From: a virus
Direction: 5' to 3' (one strand)
IMG/VR virus record: IMGVR_UViG_3300025141_000043
Span: 1-64,000 of that record
Length of the DNA stretch: 64,000 bases
Under the pieces are notes generated by a model. That model saw only the letters and a program-made list of their open reading frames with translations, did not search any database and was not told the DNA's origin. The translations under genes were made by a program, and so were the position numbers. Positions 1 to 8,265 of the stretch are shown here, in pieces. How positions within the stretch are numbered: the stretch's first letter is position 1; each line of letters starts with the position of its first letter.

Positions 1-375
1 GGCGGACTTGATGTATCGAGTGGGCGTCTCGGAGTACGCTAGGGATGCCAGCTTCGTGGGAGCAGGATCTGAGAAGCCGCCTGCCACTACCGTCGGATCG
101 GCGACGTCGAAGTCAGGGACCCGGAAGTCCCCGGACGCCTGCTTGAACATGGCGTTGAACGTCGCCTGGTTGGCGTACTCGCACGCTCGCCGGAGCTGCT
201 CCTGGTTCATGTCGGCCGAAGCACGCTTCGTCAGGGAGGCGTTCAGCGGCACCCCTCTCTCGAGGTAGTCCGCAGCCGCCTGCTTGCCCATGAGCTCTAG
301 ACGTTCCTTGGAGACGCCCTTGACGCTAGAAGAGCCCTGGAGCAGTGCTGCGAAAGGTCCGAAGTCGTTCATCAT
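1..375 (-). CDS. Virion-type protein of unknown function, 3' end outside the window
   Basis: An uninterrupted reading frame runs from a double ATG at 375 to the left edge (125 codons, no stop), so the gene is cut by the window. The protein begins MMNDFGPFAALLQ and contains LTKRASADM, MFKQASGDF and PTKLASLAY. The K-x-A pattern is the same one enriched in the neighbouring virion-type proteins at 5966-8257 and 24189-26591. It reads the same way as the terminase gene and starts divergently from the regulator at 419. I do not recognise the family; a role in the virion is inferred from strand, neighbours and the shared K-x-A pattern only. Confidence 0.7.
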   Translation of the reverse strand, partial: MMNDFGPFAALLQGSSSVKGVSKERLELMGKQAAADYLERGVPLNASLTKRASADMNQEQLRRACEYANQATFNAMFKQASGDFRVPDFDVADPTVVAGGFSDPAPTKLASLAYSETPTRYIKSA

Positions 376-418
376 GTCTCCGCAGGAACCGAAAGGCTGC
401 CTTCGCTATGATCCGAGG

Positions 419-1114
419 ATGCAGACACCTCTGATCGACAAGCGCACGGCAGCCGAAACTCTAGGCAGAGGATGCCGCAGTGTTGAGCTCTATGCCAAGC
501 GAGGAATGCTAGCAAGGGTTCGTCGAGGGCATCGAGTCTACTTTCTGCGTGACGAAGTGGAGGGCCTGCGAGAAGAGCTCGACCAGGGCAGTCCCTCCGC
601 CTCGAACACCGAGATACTACTCCGTCTGAAGCGCTTGGAGGCGAATGTCGAGTTTCTCCTCATGCTGCAAGACGCGAAACGTAGCTCTCTCCTAACTGAA
701 CAAGAGCTACTAGAGCTACTGCCAAACGCTCAAGCAGGGCTAAAGAAGGAGCACTGGTCTGTCGAGGACCTGCTCAAGTGGTACCAGATCTACACTCGCC
801 TGACCGACGAGGATCTGTACGTCCTGCACAGAGAGCTCGTGAAACGAGGCAGAAGGGGCAGCCATGCCTGGCTGATCCCCTACAAGCTGTGCGTGACGCA
901 GGTGGCGTATATACGCAAGCATCCTCGGTTCGGTTCCATGTTGGATCTCCAGCGAGCTCACGCTCTGCTACTGAAGGCCCGGAACATCATGCGAGATCGA
1001 ATCCTGCTGGAGTTCGGAGATGAGCTACTGGATGTAGCGGATGCCTACGAGAAGAAGTTCGGAGCTCGTCCTCGTCTACGGGACGAGCTCATGGCTTCAA
1101 TTCTTGCGGGCTGA
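419..1114 (+). CDS. MerR/excisionase-type helix-turn-helix DNA-binding protein
   Basis: A 231-residue protein whose first ~50 residues look like a winged helix-turn-helix: TAAETLG, then a recognition-helix segment VELYAKRGMLARV, then RRGHRVYFLRDEVEGL forming the wing. This is the layout of MerR and excisionase-like DNA-binding domains. The remainder is helical and charged, with no ligand-binding domain I recognise. The frame stays open further upstream (to 284), but ATG 419 puts the start directly before the DNA-binding domain; ATG 374 is an alternative that overlaps the divergent gene's start. The 3' end overlaps the terminase 3' end by 18 bases. Likely a transcription regulator; its target is unknown. 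Confidence 0.7.
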   Translation: MQTPLIDKRTAAETLGRGCRSVELYAKRGMLARVRRGHRVYFLRDEVEGLREELDQGSPSASNTEILLRLKRLEANVEFLLMLQDAKRSSLLTEQELLELLPNAQAGLKKEHWSVEDLLKWYQIYTRLTDEDLYVLHRELVKRGRRGSHAWLIPYKLCVTQVAYIRKHPRFGSMLDLQRAHALLLKARNIMRDRILLEFGDELLDVADAYEKKFGARPRLRDELMASILAG

Positions 1115-2854
1115 CGCCTGCGACCCGCGCTGTGGAGCGATGACATCGGGACGGGGGCGGTCGATCATCGAGGCGAGGAAGCAGTACAGGATCGAGTGGA
1201 ACGTGTCGTCCGTGGATCCTGGGGAGCGCTTGTACTCGTTGACCCGACGATGCTCGTTGTACTCGCTGAAGATGTTCAGCATGTCCCTGGCGTAGGGGTC
1301 CTCGAACTCCTCCCACTTGGGAAAGCGGAACACGTTGGCTCGCTTGATCGCGTTGAAAATGTCGGACATCACCTCAGATCTATGAACTAGCCATCGACGT
1401 AGCCTGTCGTCCCAGGCCACCTTCTTCCTCGGTGCCAAGTACTGGTACTTGTGCACTCGAACGGCTCCAAAGGCGCGGATCAGCTCGTCGTTCTGGTAGA
1501 ACCCTCCGCCGTAGTCGACTCCGATCAGGCGAATACCCCAAGACCTAACCAAGCCCTTGATCAAGGCCAGCTGCTCCTGCGGCTCTGACTCCACCCCTGT
1601 GAAGCGGTGGACGTAGAAGATCGTGAAGAACTTCCCGATGTACGTCCCCAGCGAGATGACGGTATGACTCTGTTCTCCAGTGCCCCAGTCGATTCCAGCG
1701 TAAATCGGGTTCCTTCCGAGAAGGACCTTGAACTGCTTCATCCACTCGTTGTCGAACATGCGGATGGTCTCGTCGCAGTTCTGAATGATGTCTGCTCGCA
1801 CCAGTGGCCGAGTGCCCGAGTCGTAGGAGAGTCCGAGGACCTCGTTGTAGAAGCGGGGTCTCGAGTAGTGCTCGTATTTGTCCAGGATCTCGTCCCACGG
1901 GATCCAGGGGACCATGAGCTGCGGGATTCGGTAGCCCTCGAAGGGCTCCTCGTGCGCCTTGGGCTTCCCCGTAGCCGCCCATTTCGCCTCAGGGTGCCTG
2001 GGGGAGATCTCCCCGCCACAACTCTCGCAGATGAGCCCCTTCTTCCCGAGGTTCTTCTCCCCGAGGATGTTCCAGTAAGCGGCTCGACTGCCTGCAGTGG
2101 GGGTGCCGTGCCTGTAGCAGGGGACCACCCACTCATTCTGCGTAGACCTCTCCGTCCAGTAGTACTCGATCGCGTTGTCGAGAGACTTGGGCGTGCCTGA
2201 GAAGCGGTAGATCTTGTACGGGGAGTGTGAAGCGCACTCGAGGATGACCGGGATGTGGTCGATGTAGATGTCCTGGATCTCGTCCAGCATGATCATGTCA
2301 GCCGGGATACCTCGAGTACGGTCAGCGTTGTGGAACGCGTACCGCAGAGTGATCTGGCTGCGGTTCATGAACTTCTTGAGGGCCACCGAGTCTGCTAGAC
2401 GCTGATCGAGCCAGGCTAGAAGCTCCGTGCTGGTCTCAGTGGGCTCCTTGAGCCTGTCTCTACTGAACGTGTACGTCTGATCCCGTGAGGGGGAGACGAA
2501 CAGGGTCTGGAAGCCGGCCAGGATGCAGCAGTACGCCAGGATGATGTTGCCGAGCGACGTGCTCTTCTCGACCTGCCGGCCGCACTTCAGCAGAACTCGC
2601 TTGCTGGGAGTGTCGTAGATCCTTCTGAGGTACCCACGCTCCGCAAAAGAGAACTTCTCCATGCGGGGAGGCTGCCCCTCATCCACTACTCGCACGTAGA
2701 TGCCGAACCTGACGAAGGTACTGGGCTTGACTTTCAGGAGAGCTCGACGATCTCCAGCCAAAGCGTCCCGAAAGTAGTCCCGTTGCGAGTCCTCAAAGTA
2801 CTCATTCGGAGCCCTCAGCAGGTTGGGCATTCCGATGTTCTGGATCAATTCCAT
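1097..2854 (-). CDS. terL: Terminase large subunit (packaging ATPase/nuclease)
   Basis: A 585-residue protein with both terminase halves. ATPase: Walker A variant GRQVEKST (residues 92-99), with Glu where many relatives have Gly, and Walker B MIMLDEIQD with D192-E193. A C-x2-C knuckle (CESCGG, from 277) lies between the domains. Nuclease: YAGIDWG (D390), LIGVDYGGG (D448) and a late Asp pair in STDDTFHS, the RNase-H-like acidic residues that cut concatemers. The enzyme docks on the portal and drives DNA into the prohead. No small subunit is recognisable next to it. ATG 2854 gives the full N-terminus; a second ATG is at residue 9. It is transcribed alone, divergently from 2916. Confidence 0.95.
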   Translation of the reverse strand: MELIQNIGMPNLLRAPNEYFEDSQRDYFRDALAGDRRALLKVKPSTFVRFGIYVRVVDEGQPPRMEKFSFAERGYLRRIYDTPSKRVLLKCGRQVEKSTSLGNIILAYCCILAGFQTLFVSPSRDQTYTFSRDRLKEPTETSTELLAWLDQRLADSVALKKFMNRSQITLRYAFHNADRTRGIPADMIMLDEIQDIYIDHIPVILECASHSPYKIYRFSGTPKSLDNAIEYYWTERSTQNEWVVPCYRHGTPTAGSRAAYWNILGEKNLGKKGLICESCGGEISPRHPEAKWAATGKPKAHEEPFEGYRIPQLMVPWIPWDEILDKYEHYSRPRFYNEVLGLSYDSGTRPLVRADIIQNCDETIRMFDNEWMKQFKVLLGRNPIYAGIDWGTGEQSHTVISLGTYIGKFFTIFYVHRFTGVESEPQEQLALIKGLVRSWGIRLIGVDYGGGFYQNDELIRAFGAVRVHKYQYLAPRKKVAWDDRLRRWLVHRSEVMSDIFNAIKRANVFRFPKWEEFEDPYARDMLNIFSEYNEHRRVNEYKRSPGSTDDTFHSILYCFLASMIDRPRPDVIAPQRGSQASARKN

Positions 2855-2878
2855 CTAACGATCGTGCCCCCGGTTGTA

Positions 2879-2908
2879 CTGACAGTCAAGGCAAGTAAGG
2901 CGGTATAA
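2879..2908 (+). promoter_or_regulatory. Candidate promoter for the 2916-4620 unit
   Basis: CTGACA at 2879-2884, an 18-base spacer and GTATAA at 2903-2908. The same spacing and similar boxes (GTGACA, AGATAA) occur before the next + unit at 19130-19159, and both continue as ATAAGGG or TAAGGG. A start about seven bases downstream would nearly coincide with the GTG at 2916, giving an almost leaderless message. Pattern reading only; two examples are too few for a consensus. Confidence 0.3.
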
Positions 2909-2915
2909 GGGCCAT

Positions 2916-3275
2916 GTGGCACAAGACATACCCTCACCCGAACCTCGTCTGAAGTGGTTGGCCAGCATGATCGGAGATCTGCTGGCGATCGATGATAGAT
3001 GGTCCGGAGCGAAGCTGTTTGACGAGACCGACCCTCTCGCCAGGCTCTTCGTTCTTTACTGCAGACGTCCTGTTTCTGACCCTACCTGGCTGTTCCTGAA
3101 GAGGACCATCCGGGCTTGGGCGGAGCAGAACGACTGCGTGGCCAAGAAGATCAGGCGATACACAAACCGGGTGGAGGTGGACCTACTTGTGAAGTACCTA
3201 AACAGGGAGAGCGACTTCTCGCCATATGAAGCTCTTCCACCATGGGAGAAGAAATGGAGATCGCTGAACGGCTAA
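2916..3275 (+). CDS. Hypothetical protein, first gene of an early-type unit
   Basis: A 119-residue protein that starts at GTG 2916 (MAQDIPSPEPRLK). The out-of-frame ATG at 2914 gives only a 12-residue peptide. The middle is helical with aromatic and basic residues (WLFLKRTIRAWAEQ, KKIRRYTNR) and the C-terminus is rich in Trp and Lys. No domain, signal peptide or membrane segment is recognised. The stop codon overlaps an ATG of the next gene (TAATG at 3273-3277), which suggests coupled translation. The shared unit with RNase HII hints at nucleic-acid metabolism; this is context only. Confidence 0.7.
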   Translation: MAQDIPSPEPRLKWLASMIGDLLAIDDRWSGAKLFDETDPLARLFVLYCRRPVSDPTWLFLKRTIRAWAEQNDCVAKKIRRYTNRVEVDLLVKYLNRESDFSPYEALPPWEKKWRSLNG

Positions 3276-3994
3276 TGTCCGTTCGGTCACATGCCCTAGA
3301 TCGATATCGAGAACACTATCCAGGAGCTACGAAGAGGGACGTTCTGCAAGCAGCTACCTACGGAGTCGATGTAACGATTCCGATGGGAAGAACTTTGGCT
3401 GGGCGCCCGGTGGATTACCCCGGGTGCGACAACTTGGACTGGTACATCCTCGGCCCTTCCAGGCGAGGGATGTTCGTAGCGCGGAGAGATACCGGAGACA
3501 TCCGTACCTACCTCCGCTTTGGAATCTCGCAGCAACAGTTCGTTCTAGAGCATTGGCCGACAGGGGAACCTCTAAAGGAGGACCTCGAACCTCAACTTGT
3601 GCCCGTGCCGCAGCACACAGGCACCCGAGAATCTCTGGAGAAGCTGCATTATCCGGTACTGGGGGTGCCCCTACCGGAGCTGGCCATCTCCAGGGCGTTG
3701 CGCTTGAGTTTAGGCTTTGACAAAGCCTTCTATGTCCAAACTGCTTTTGCCAGGGCTCTTCTCGAGCACGAGCAGCTGTATGGACGCGGGCTTCTCCAGG
3801 CTGGAGAAGAGATCTGTCTGACGCTGGAAGAGCGACACGGATTGCGGCCAAAGACGCGAGCAGTGCCCGTCAGCTTGGCCATCCGTCACGGAGTCATGCA
3901 CCTGCAGGCCGTCGAGCCTGGAGAGTCGCCTACCCTGCGAGGAGTAGAACTTCCCGTGTGCGGGCACGAACTACGAAAGTTGATCGGAGAGTGA
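3254..3994 (+). CDS. Hypothetical protein with SHALDRYREHYPGA motif
   Basis: A protein of about 246 residues. The N-terminus has SHALDRYREHYPGATKRDV, a His/Arg/Tyr-rich helical motif common in uncharacterised bacterial and phage proteins. The middle (LDWYILGPSRRGMFVARRD) reads as alternating beta strands. Three starts compete: ATG 3242 (no ribosome site), ATG 3254 (GGGAG five bases upstream, chosen) and ATG 3275 (overlaps the upstream stop). The 3' end overlaps the RNase HII frame. No catalytic motif is identified and no function is assigned. Confidence 0.7.
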   Translation: MEIAERLMSVRSHALDRYREHYPGATKRDVLQAATYGVDVTIPMGRTLAGRPVDYPGCDNLDWYILGPSRRGMFVARRDTGDIRTYLRFGISQQQFVLEHWPTGEPLKEDLEPQLVPVPQHTGTRESLEKLHYPVLGVPLPELAISRALRLSLGFDKAFYVQTAFARALLEHEQLYGRGLLQAGEEICLTLEERHGLRPKTRAVPVSLAIRHGVMHLQAVEPGESPTLRGVELPVCGHELRKLIGE

Positions 3995-4620
3995 AGAAGT
4001 ACACGAAGCTGAGTGATCTGGATCCGCTGATGCAGGTGGCCGGGATCGACGAGGTGGGGGTCGGCCCCCTCGCCGGTCCCATGGTCGGCTGTGCAGCGGT
4101 GTTCAGAGCAGGACATGCTCCTATCCCGGGGGTCACGGACAGCAAGACGTTGTCCCACGCGAAGATCCTACAACTACGAGAGACAATTCTGGATGAGTGC
4201 GAGGACTTCGGCTTCGGCTGGGTCAGCGCTAAGGAGATCGACAAGATCGGACACGGCGAAGCTCGACGACAAGTGCTGTTACGGGCTTACGAGGATCTGA
4301 GTGTACGTCCTGGGTTCATCTACCTGGACGGCAACATGCATGTACCCGGCATCCCCAGGGCCGAGAAGTTGGCTAAAGCCGACTCCCTGATCTGGATCGT
4401 AGGAGCTGCGTCGATCCTGGCGAAGTTCGAACAGATCGAGTTCATGGAGAACGCTCACACGTCTTGGCCTAAGTACGGCTTCGATCAGCACCGTGGATAC
4501 GGAACTGCCTACCACCATGCGGCGCTCGAGAAGTACGGGTCCTGCCCGATTCATCGAAGGAGCGTCAAGACGATCAGGAACTTGAAGCCGAAGAGAAGGC
4601 GCTCTAGGTGGGCGCCGTGA
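3958..4620 (+). CDS. rnhB: Ribonuclease HII
   Basis: Cleaves the RNA strand of RNA-DNA hybrids, including single ribonucleotides in DNA, using divalent metal ions. Visible family motifs: AGIDEVGVGPLAGP with the Asp-Glu pair at about residues 31-32, DSKTL, YLDGN, KADSLIWIVGAASILAK, and YGFDQHRGYGT near the C-terminus. At 220 residues with a basic tail (KPKRRRSRW) the length is normal for bacterial RNase HII. The start is uncertain: GTG 3958 gives the long form and GTG 3991 overlaps the upstream stop. It is the last gene of the unit and ends at a strong terminator. It probably removes primer RNA or ribonucleotides during phage replication. Confidence 0.93.
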   Translation: MRARTTKVDRRVKKYTKLSDLDPLMQVAGIDEVGVGPLAGPMVGCAAVFRAGHAPIPGVTDSKTLSHAKILQLRETILDECEDFGFGWVSAKEIDKIGHGEARRQVLLRAYEDLSVRPGFIYLDGNMHVPGIPRAEKLAKADSLIWIVGAASILAKFEQIEFMENAHTSWPKYGFDQHRGYGTAYHHAALEKYGSCPIHRRSVKTIRNLKPKRRRSRWAP

Positions 4621-4654
4621 GAATGAGGGGAGAGGTCACCTCTCCCCTCATTCT
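4620..4654. terminator. Two-way terminator between convergent genes
   Basis: A perfect inverted repeat: 17-base arms at 4620-4636 and 4638-4654, in practice a 15-bp G/C-rich stem with a TCA loop. It lies exactly between the stop of rnhB (4620) and the stop of the - strand gene (4654). The AT-rich ends supply short U-tracts in both directions. Confidence 0.85.
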
Positions 4655-5091
4655 TAGCCATCTATGAAGATGTTCTCGATCGCAGCAAGCAGCTCATCCG
4701 TCAGACGAGAGTGAGCTTCTCGAACAGGAGCGAATCCCGTGGCCCGGACAGCCCAACTAGTCAACTGTCTTGCAGGAGCCGTGATAGCGATTCTTCGGAT
4801 TCTGTCCGCATCTCCAGGATGCAGCTCGCCTGAGCGAGGATCCCAGATCGCCATGATCTCCGGTGTGTACGCTGCCTGAAACCGTTCCGGGCACCCCATC
4901 ACCTGCTCCACCGCGTCATACAGACGATCCGCGAACGTGTCGGGGAACTTGTCGTGCCAGAGGTGGTAGAGGACATCATCGCCCTGCCGTCCGACTTCCA
5001 CCACTAGGCCAAACCTCTGCCCCACTGGAGGGGACCAGGCTGCAGGGGCACGCACTGTTTCGGCGTACGCGATGTCCGTGGCTTCGTTCAC
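4654..5091 (-). CDS. Hypothetical protein, last gene of the RNA polymerase/spike unit
   Basis: A 145-residue acidic protein of mixed alpha/beta composition with no recognised domain. It contains RFGLVVEVGRQGDDVLYHLWHD and a C-terminal helix RLTDELLAAIENIF. Its start overlaps the upstream gene's stop by four bases, so it is co-translated with that gene, and its stop codon forms part of the terminator. Its place at the end of a tail-gene unit suggests a small virion or assembly protein, but nothing in the sequence shows that. Confidence 0.75.
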   Translation of the reverse strand: MNEATDIAYAETVRAPAAWSPPVGQRFGLVVEVGRQGDDVLYHLWHDKFPDTFADRLYDAVEQVMGCPERFQAAYTPEIMAIWDPRSGELHPGDADRIRRIAITAPARQLTSWAVRATGFAPVREAHSRLTDELLAAIENIFIDG

Positions 5092-5969
5092 GCTCCCTCC
5101 ACCTTCCCAGAGCCGCTGTAGTTGCCTTCCCCGGCCAGCTGTCTGAGCTCGGGCATGCCGTCCTCCTCATCGACCTCCATGATGAACCGCTCGAACTGCT
5201 CTGCGGCTCCCGCAGTCACGGCACCATGGTCCTTGAGGGAGTCGGACACTCCTCGGATCTCTCGAGAGAGCTCGGCCAGCATACGTACAGACGAGCCATC
5301 CGTCGGCTGCGTCTCCGCCTCAATGTAGCGGAAGAAGAGGGACTGCTGGATGTGCTGAAGCATCCGTGCGGTGGAGATGGTCGTTCTCAGACCTAGACGA
5401 TGGAGAGCGAGATTAGATCCGCCCTGAACAACGAGAGCTCTCTGATCTCGGTTCCCCAACCACTCGACCCACTCCTGCACCGGCATGCGATCAGGGTTGA
5501 AGAAGTAGTGTCTGAATGCCTGGATCGTAGCGATGTCCACTACACCGGAGCCATGCTTGGACTCCAGGACGGTGGCCAACCTCCCTGCTGTGACGAATCC
5601 GAGAATGCCTATCTCGAGGTCATGACGGATTCGAGGAGCTGCCAGCCACCCTAGGGCTCGAGAAGCTGCCTCCTCAGAGACGTGTAGCTCCGAGATCTGC
5701 AGGCCCTTCCAGTACAGCCGGTTCTTGGGGTCGCTCTTGTTGGAAGGGAGGTAGACCTTGGGGCGGTTGCGGGCTGACCTGACCAGGTCCATCTCCCCAG
5801 CCAGACTGTCGGTGTCTACCGGCAGCAGAGAGAACCCGTTCAGGTGCTTGTGAACCAGGTCAGGGCCGTAGCCCTCCCCCTCCCCAAGGCTAAGCAGGTA
5901 CCGAATGAAGAACCTGGACGGGTGCTTCTCTACGATGATCCCGTCTTGCGCTCCCAAGTCCCTCATCAA
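5088..5969 (-). CDS. Hypothetical virion-cluster protein
   Basis: A 293-residue soluble protein with no signal peptide or membrane segment. Readable stretches include SRFFIRYLLSLGEGEGYGPD, PVQEWVEWLGNRDQRALVV and a helical C-terminal third (ARMLQHIQQSLFFRYIE, then an acidic helix). It overlaps both neighbours by four bases (ATGA junctions). I recognise no family. Co-transcription with the tail spike and the 763-residue protein suggests a structural or assembly role. Confidence 0.75.
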   Translation of the reverse strand: MMRDLGAQDGIIVEKHPSRFFIRYLLSLGEGEGYGPDLVHKHLNGFSLLPVDTDSLAGEMDLVRSARNRPKVYLPSNKSDPKNRLYWKGLQISELHVSEEAASRALGWLAAPRIRHDLEIGILGFVTAGRLATVLESKHGSGVVDIATIQAFRHYFFNPDRMPVQEWVEWLGNRDQRALVVQGGSNLALHRLGLRTTISTARMLQHIQQSLFFRYIEAETQPTDGSSVRMLAELSREIRGVSDSLKDHGAVTAGAAEQFERFIMEVDEEDGMPELRQLAGEGNYSGSGKVEGA

Positions 5970-8257
5970 GCCACCTGAGGCGCCTCGGCGTTCAAGCCTG
6001 TCTGCGCCAGAATCTTGAGCTGCTGGACCGTCTCTTCCAGAGCGAAGAGCGATCTCCGAACCGCGTCCTCCGAGACGGGGCTGAGCCCCACCCTAGCAGC
6101 GAAGAGGATGTCACCGAGCTTGGTGACCGCTTCCTCGAGCTCCGGCAAGTAGCCGATGTACATCTGCACGTTCTCAGGACGCAGGAAGTTCAGGCCGAGG
6201 ATCTTGTCCACGGTGTCCGGATCGTCAATCTCCAGAGCTTCCTTCACCAGGCAGACTCGGGTAGCGAATAGGTCCGGGAACATCGTACCGACCTGAGCCA
6301 GCGCCTCCTTGATCCTGCCTCCTACCTCGCCTGCCATGGTGATGGGGCGGATGGGGCGGAAGGTAACGGGGCCGTGTCGCTGACACCACGCCAGCTTCTT
6401 GAGTGCGTAGCCTGGCTCGACGCCCATCGCTCCCAGCAGGAACAGGGCATCTGCCTCCTTGACCTGCTTGTGCGACATCGGGCCGAAGTCCAGGAGCTGA
6501 GGCCCTCGGAGCGTGTACTGCCCAGAGCTGTCCCCGACCACCTCGACGTAGTTCCTGGCGAGGTTGGCCCTCTTCTCGATGGTGCGGGGATTGTCCCCCA
6601 CCTTCGCCATCTTCTCTCCGACGGGGCAGAAGCGGAAGTGCGAGGGGACCGCGAACCGGTCCTCGGCGAGCTTTGTGGGGGAGTGAATCCCCTTCACGAT
6701 CTCGAGAGAGGCGGTCTTGCCCAGGTCAGACCGAACGTAGACTTCAGTACGGCCTTCGATGTCTCCCATACCCGTCACCGTGAAGGGGATGGTGGCCGAA
6801 GCCGTCTTGGGATCCACCAGGAACCCTCGACCACGCATCTGGGCCGAGTGGGCGTAGGTGTCTTCGATGTTGGCACTGATCTGAGCAGCACCTGCGATCT
6901 TCTGCTGCAGGCAGTACCAGCCAGCGATCACATGGGCCATCTTGGTGCCTAGGACAGTGCCGTCCAGGTCCATCACACGGGTGAACACCCCTGCGAGCTT
7001 GGTCCTCTGGCCGCTGGGATCCCACACCGACCACATGCCGGGCTCGTTCACGATAGTGGCGGTCTTCTCGAAGGGGTCGTCCGTCACCAGAGGGTCGCGG
7101 ACGACAGTGATGGCCTTGCCAGAGGCCATCTTCATGACGTCTTCTCCTGCCACATTCCGAGCTCTCTCGCTAGAGACGTGCTCGATGATGGGCCGGAAGG
7201 CGTGGGCCGAGGCAGCCTTCATCACGAAGCCGCCGTCAGCCTTGCGAGCGATCTGAACCACCGTCGGCTCGATCTCCCCTAGAGGGTCCGCCGAAGCCAG
7301 CTTCTCTTGGGCCTCGGGGTTCGACAGAGCGCCGAGCAGGTACCTGACCGGAGCATGGCGATCTACGTGCCACGCCACAGCCTCATCATCTAGTGCATTG
7401 GCCAGCTTGGTCTTGTCGGCCGGGTTGACGAACGCGTTGGCGAGGGACTCGCACAGGAACGCCTTCTTCTGCGTCAGACCGGGCCTCCATCCTGGGATAG
7501 GAGTGCGCTGCTTCAGTGGGGCCTTGCCTTTCTGGCGGGCCTTTACCCTCTTTGCAGCAGCTGCAGTCTCGGGAGTCATCCGAAGACCTGCGGCCTTCTT
7601 CTGCAGCTCCCTCTCCAGCTTCTTCTCCAGCTTCTTCTCTACTGCCTCTCGAACGTCCTTGTTGGCGGCTACCCCACCACCGCCAGCAGTGCCCAGAACC
7701 CACGGGTTCTTGATCGCGTCCTTCGCAGCCAGGAACCCCGCCCTCCGGAAAGCAGCCTGCTTCAGCGCACCGGGTCCGCCCCCTGTACCCATGCCCGCAG
7801 TACCGTGGGACGGCGGGTACATGTCCTTGGCGATGGAAGCGTCCGGTGGGGCCTTGGCAGCGATGTCGAACATCTCGGTCGAGTGCAGAGCCTCCTCCAC
7901 CCGCTTCTGAGTCAGTGGGTAGACGGTGTTCTCCCTCATGAAGAGATCGAACGGCAGCAGCTGCCAGTCCTTGATGATCACCGGCACACGCAAGTAGGGA
8001 ACCGGACGGGGGCCTGCCTGCTCCTGCAGACTTCTCTCCGTCGGCACCTTCGCTGCTATGAAGCCGAAGCCGTAACCCTGCGATGCATCCACCTTCGTGA
8101 CGTGCACAGAGAGCTCGTAGTTGGCGATGTACGGAACCTGCTGCACGAGGGCCTGGAGGATCACCTCCGGCCAACGGTCTACTGCTCCCGTCATCTTGGT
8201 GAGAGGAACAGCGACCTTCTCGAATCGCAAGATCTTCGGCTGTTCGAAGAGGTCCAT
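5966..8257 (-). CDS. Large virion-type protein rich in K-x-A motifs
   Basis: A 763-residue protein of unknown family. A lysine/alanine-rich helical block (about residues 200-260: VEKKLEKKLERELQKKAAG) separates an N-terminal domain from a long mixed C-terminal part. By hand count it holds 23 Lys-x-Ala triplets (EKVA, EKLA, MKMA, EKTA, TKLA, TKMA, QKIA, PKTA, GKTA and others), about three times what its 53 lysines and alanine content would give by chance. Many are preceded two residues back by a large hydrophobic residue. The same pattern marks the 800-residue protein at 24189 and the partial gene at the left edge. It lies directly after the spike gene. A tail or ejected protein is likely; the motif's role is unproven. 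Confidence 0.75.
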   Translation of the reverse strand: MDLFEQPKILRFEKVAVPLTKMTGAVDRWPEVILQALVQQVPYIANYELSVHVTKVDASQGYGFGFIAAKVPTERSLQEQAGPRPVPYLRVPVIIKDWQLLPFDLFMRENTVYPLTQKRVEEALHSTEMFDIAAKAPPDASIAKDMYPPSHGTAGMGTGGGPGALKQAAFRRAGFLAAKDAIKNPWVLGTAGGGGVAANKDVREAVEKKLEKKLERELQKKAAGLRMTPETAAAAKRVKARQKGKAPLKQRTPIPGWRPGLTQKKAFLCESLANAFVNPADKTKLANALDDEAVAWHVDRHAPVRYLLGALSNPEAQEKLASADPLGEIEPTVVQIARKADGGFVMKAASAHAFRPIIEHVSSERARNVAGEDVMKMASGKAITVVRDPLVTDDPFEKTATIVNEPGMWSVWDPSGQRTKLAGVFTRVMDLDGTVLGTKMAHVIAGWYCLQQKIAGAAQISANIEDTYAHSAQMRGRGFLVDPKTASATIPFTVTGMGDIEGRTEVYVRSDLGKTASLEIVKGIHSPTKLAEDRFAVPSHFRFCPVGEKMAKVGDNPRTIEKRANLARNYVEVVGDSSGQYTLRGPQLLDFGPMSHKQVKEADALFLLGAMGVEPGYALKKLAWCQRHGPVTFRPIRPITMAGEVGGRIKEALAQVGTMFPDLFATRVCLVKEALEIDDPDTVDKILGLNFLRPENVQMYIGYLPELEEAVTKLGDILFAARVGLSPVSEDAVRRSLFALEETVQQLKILAQTGLNAEAPQVA

Positions 8258-8265
8258 CTGGTCTC

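Noticed and set aside
8-268. 86-codon + frame at the left edge
   Set aside because: The - strand reading of the same bases is a continuous protein with K-x-A motifs that starts at 375 and runs off the window.
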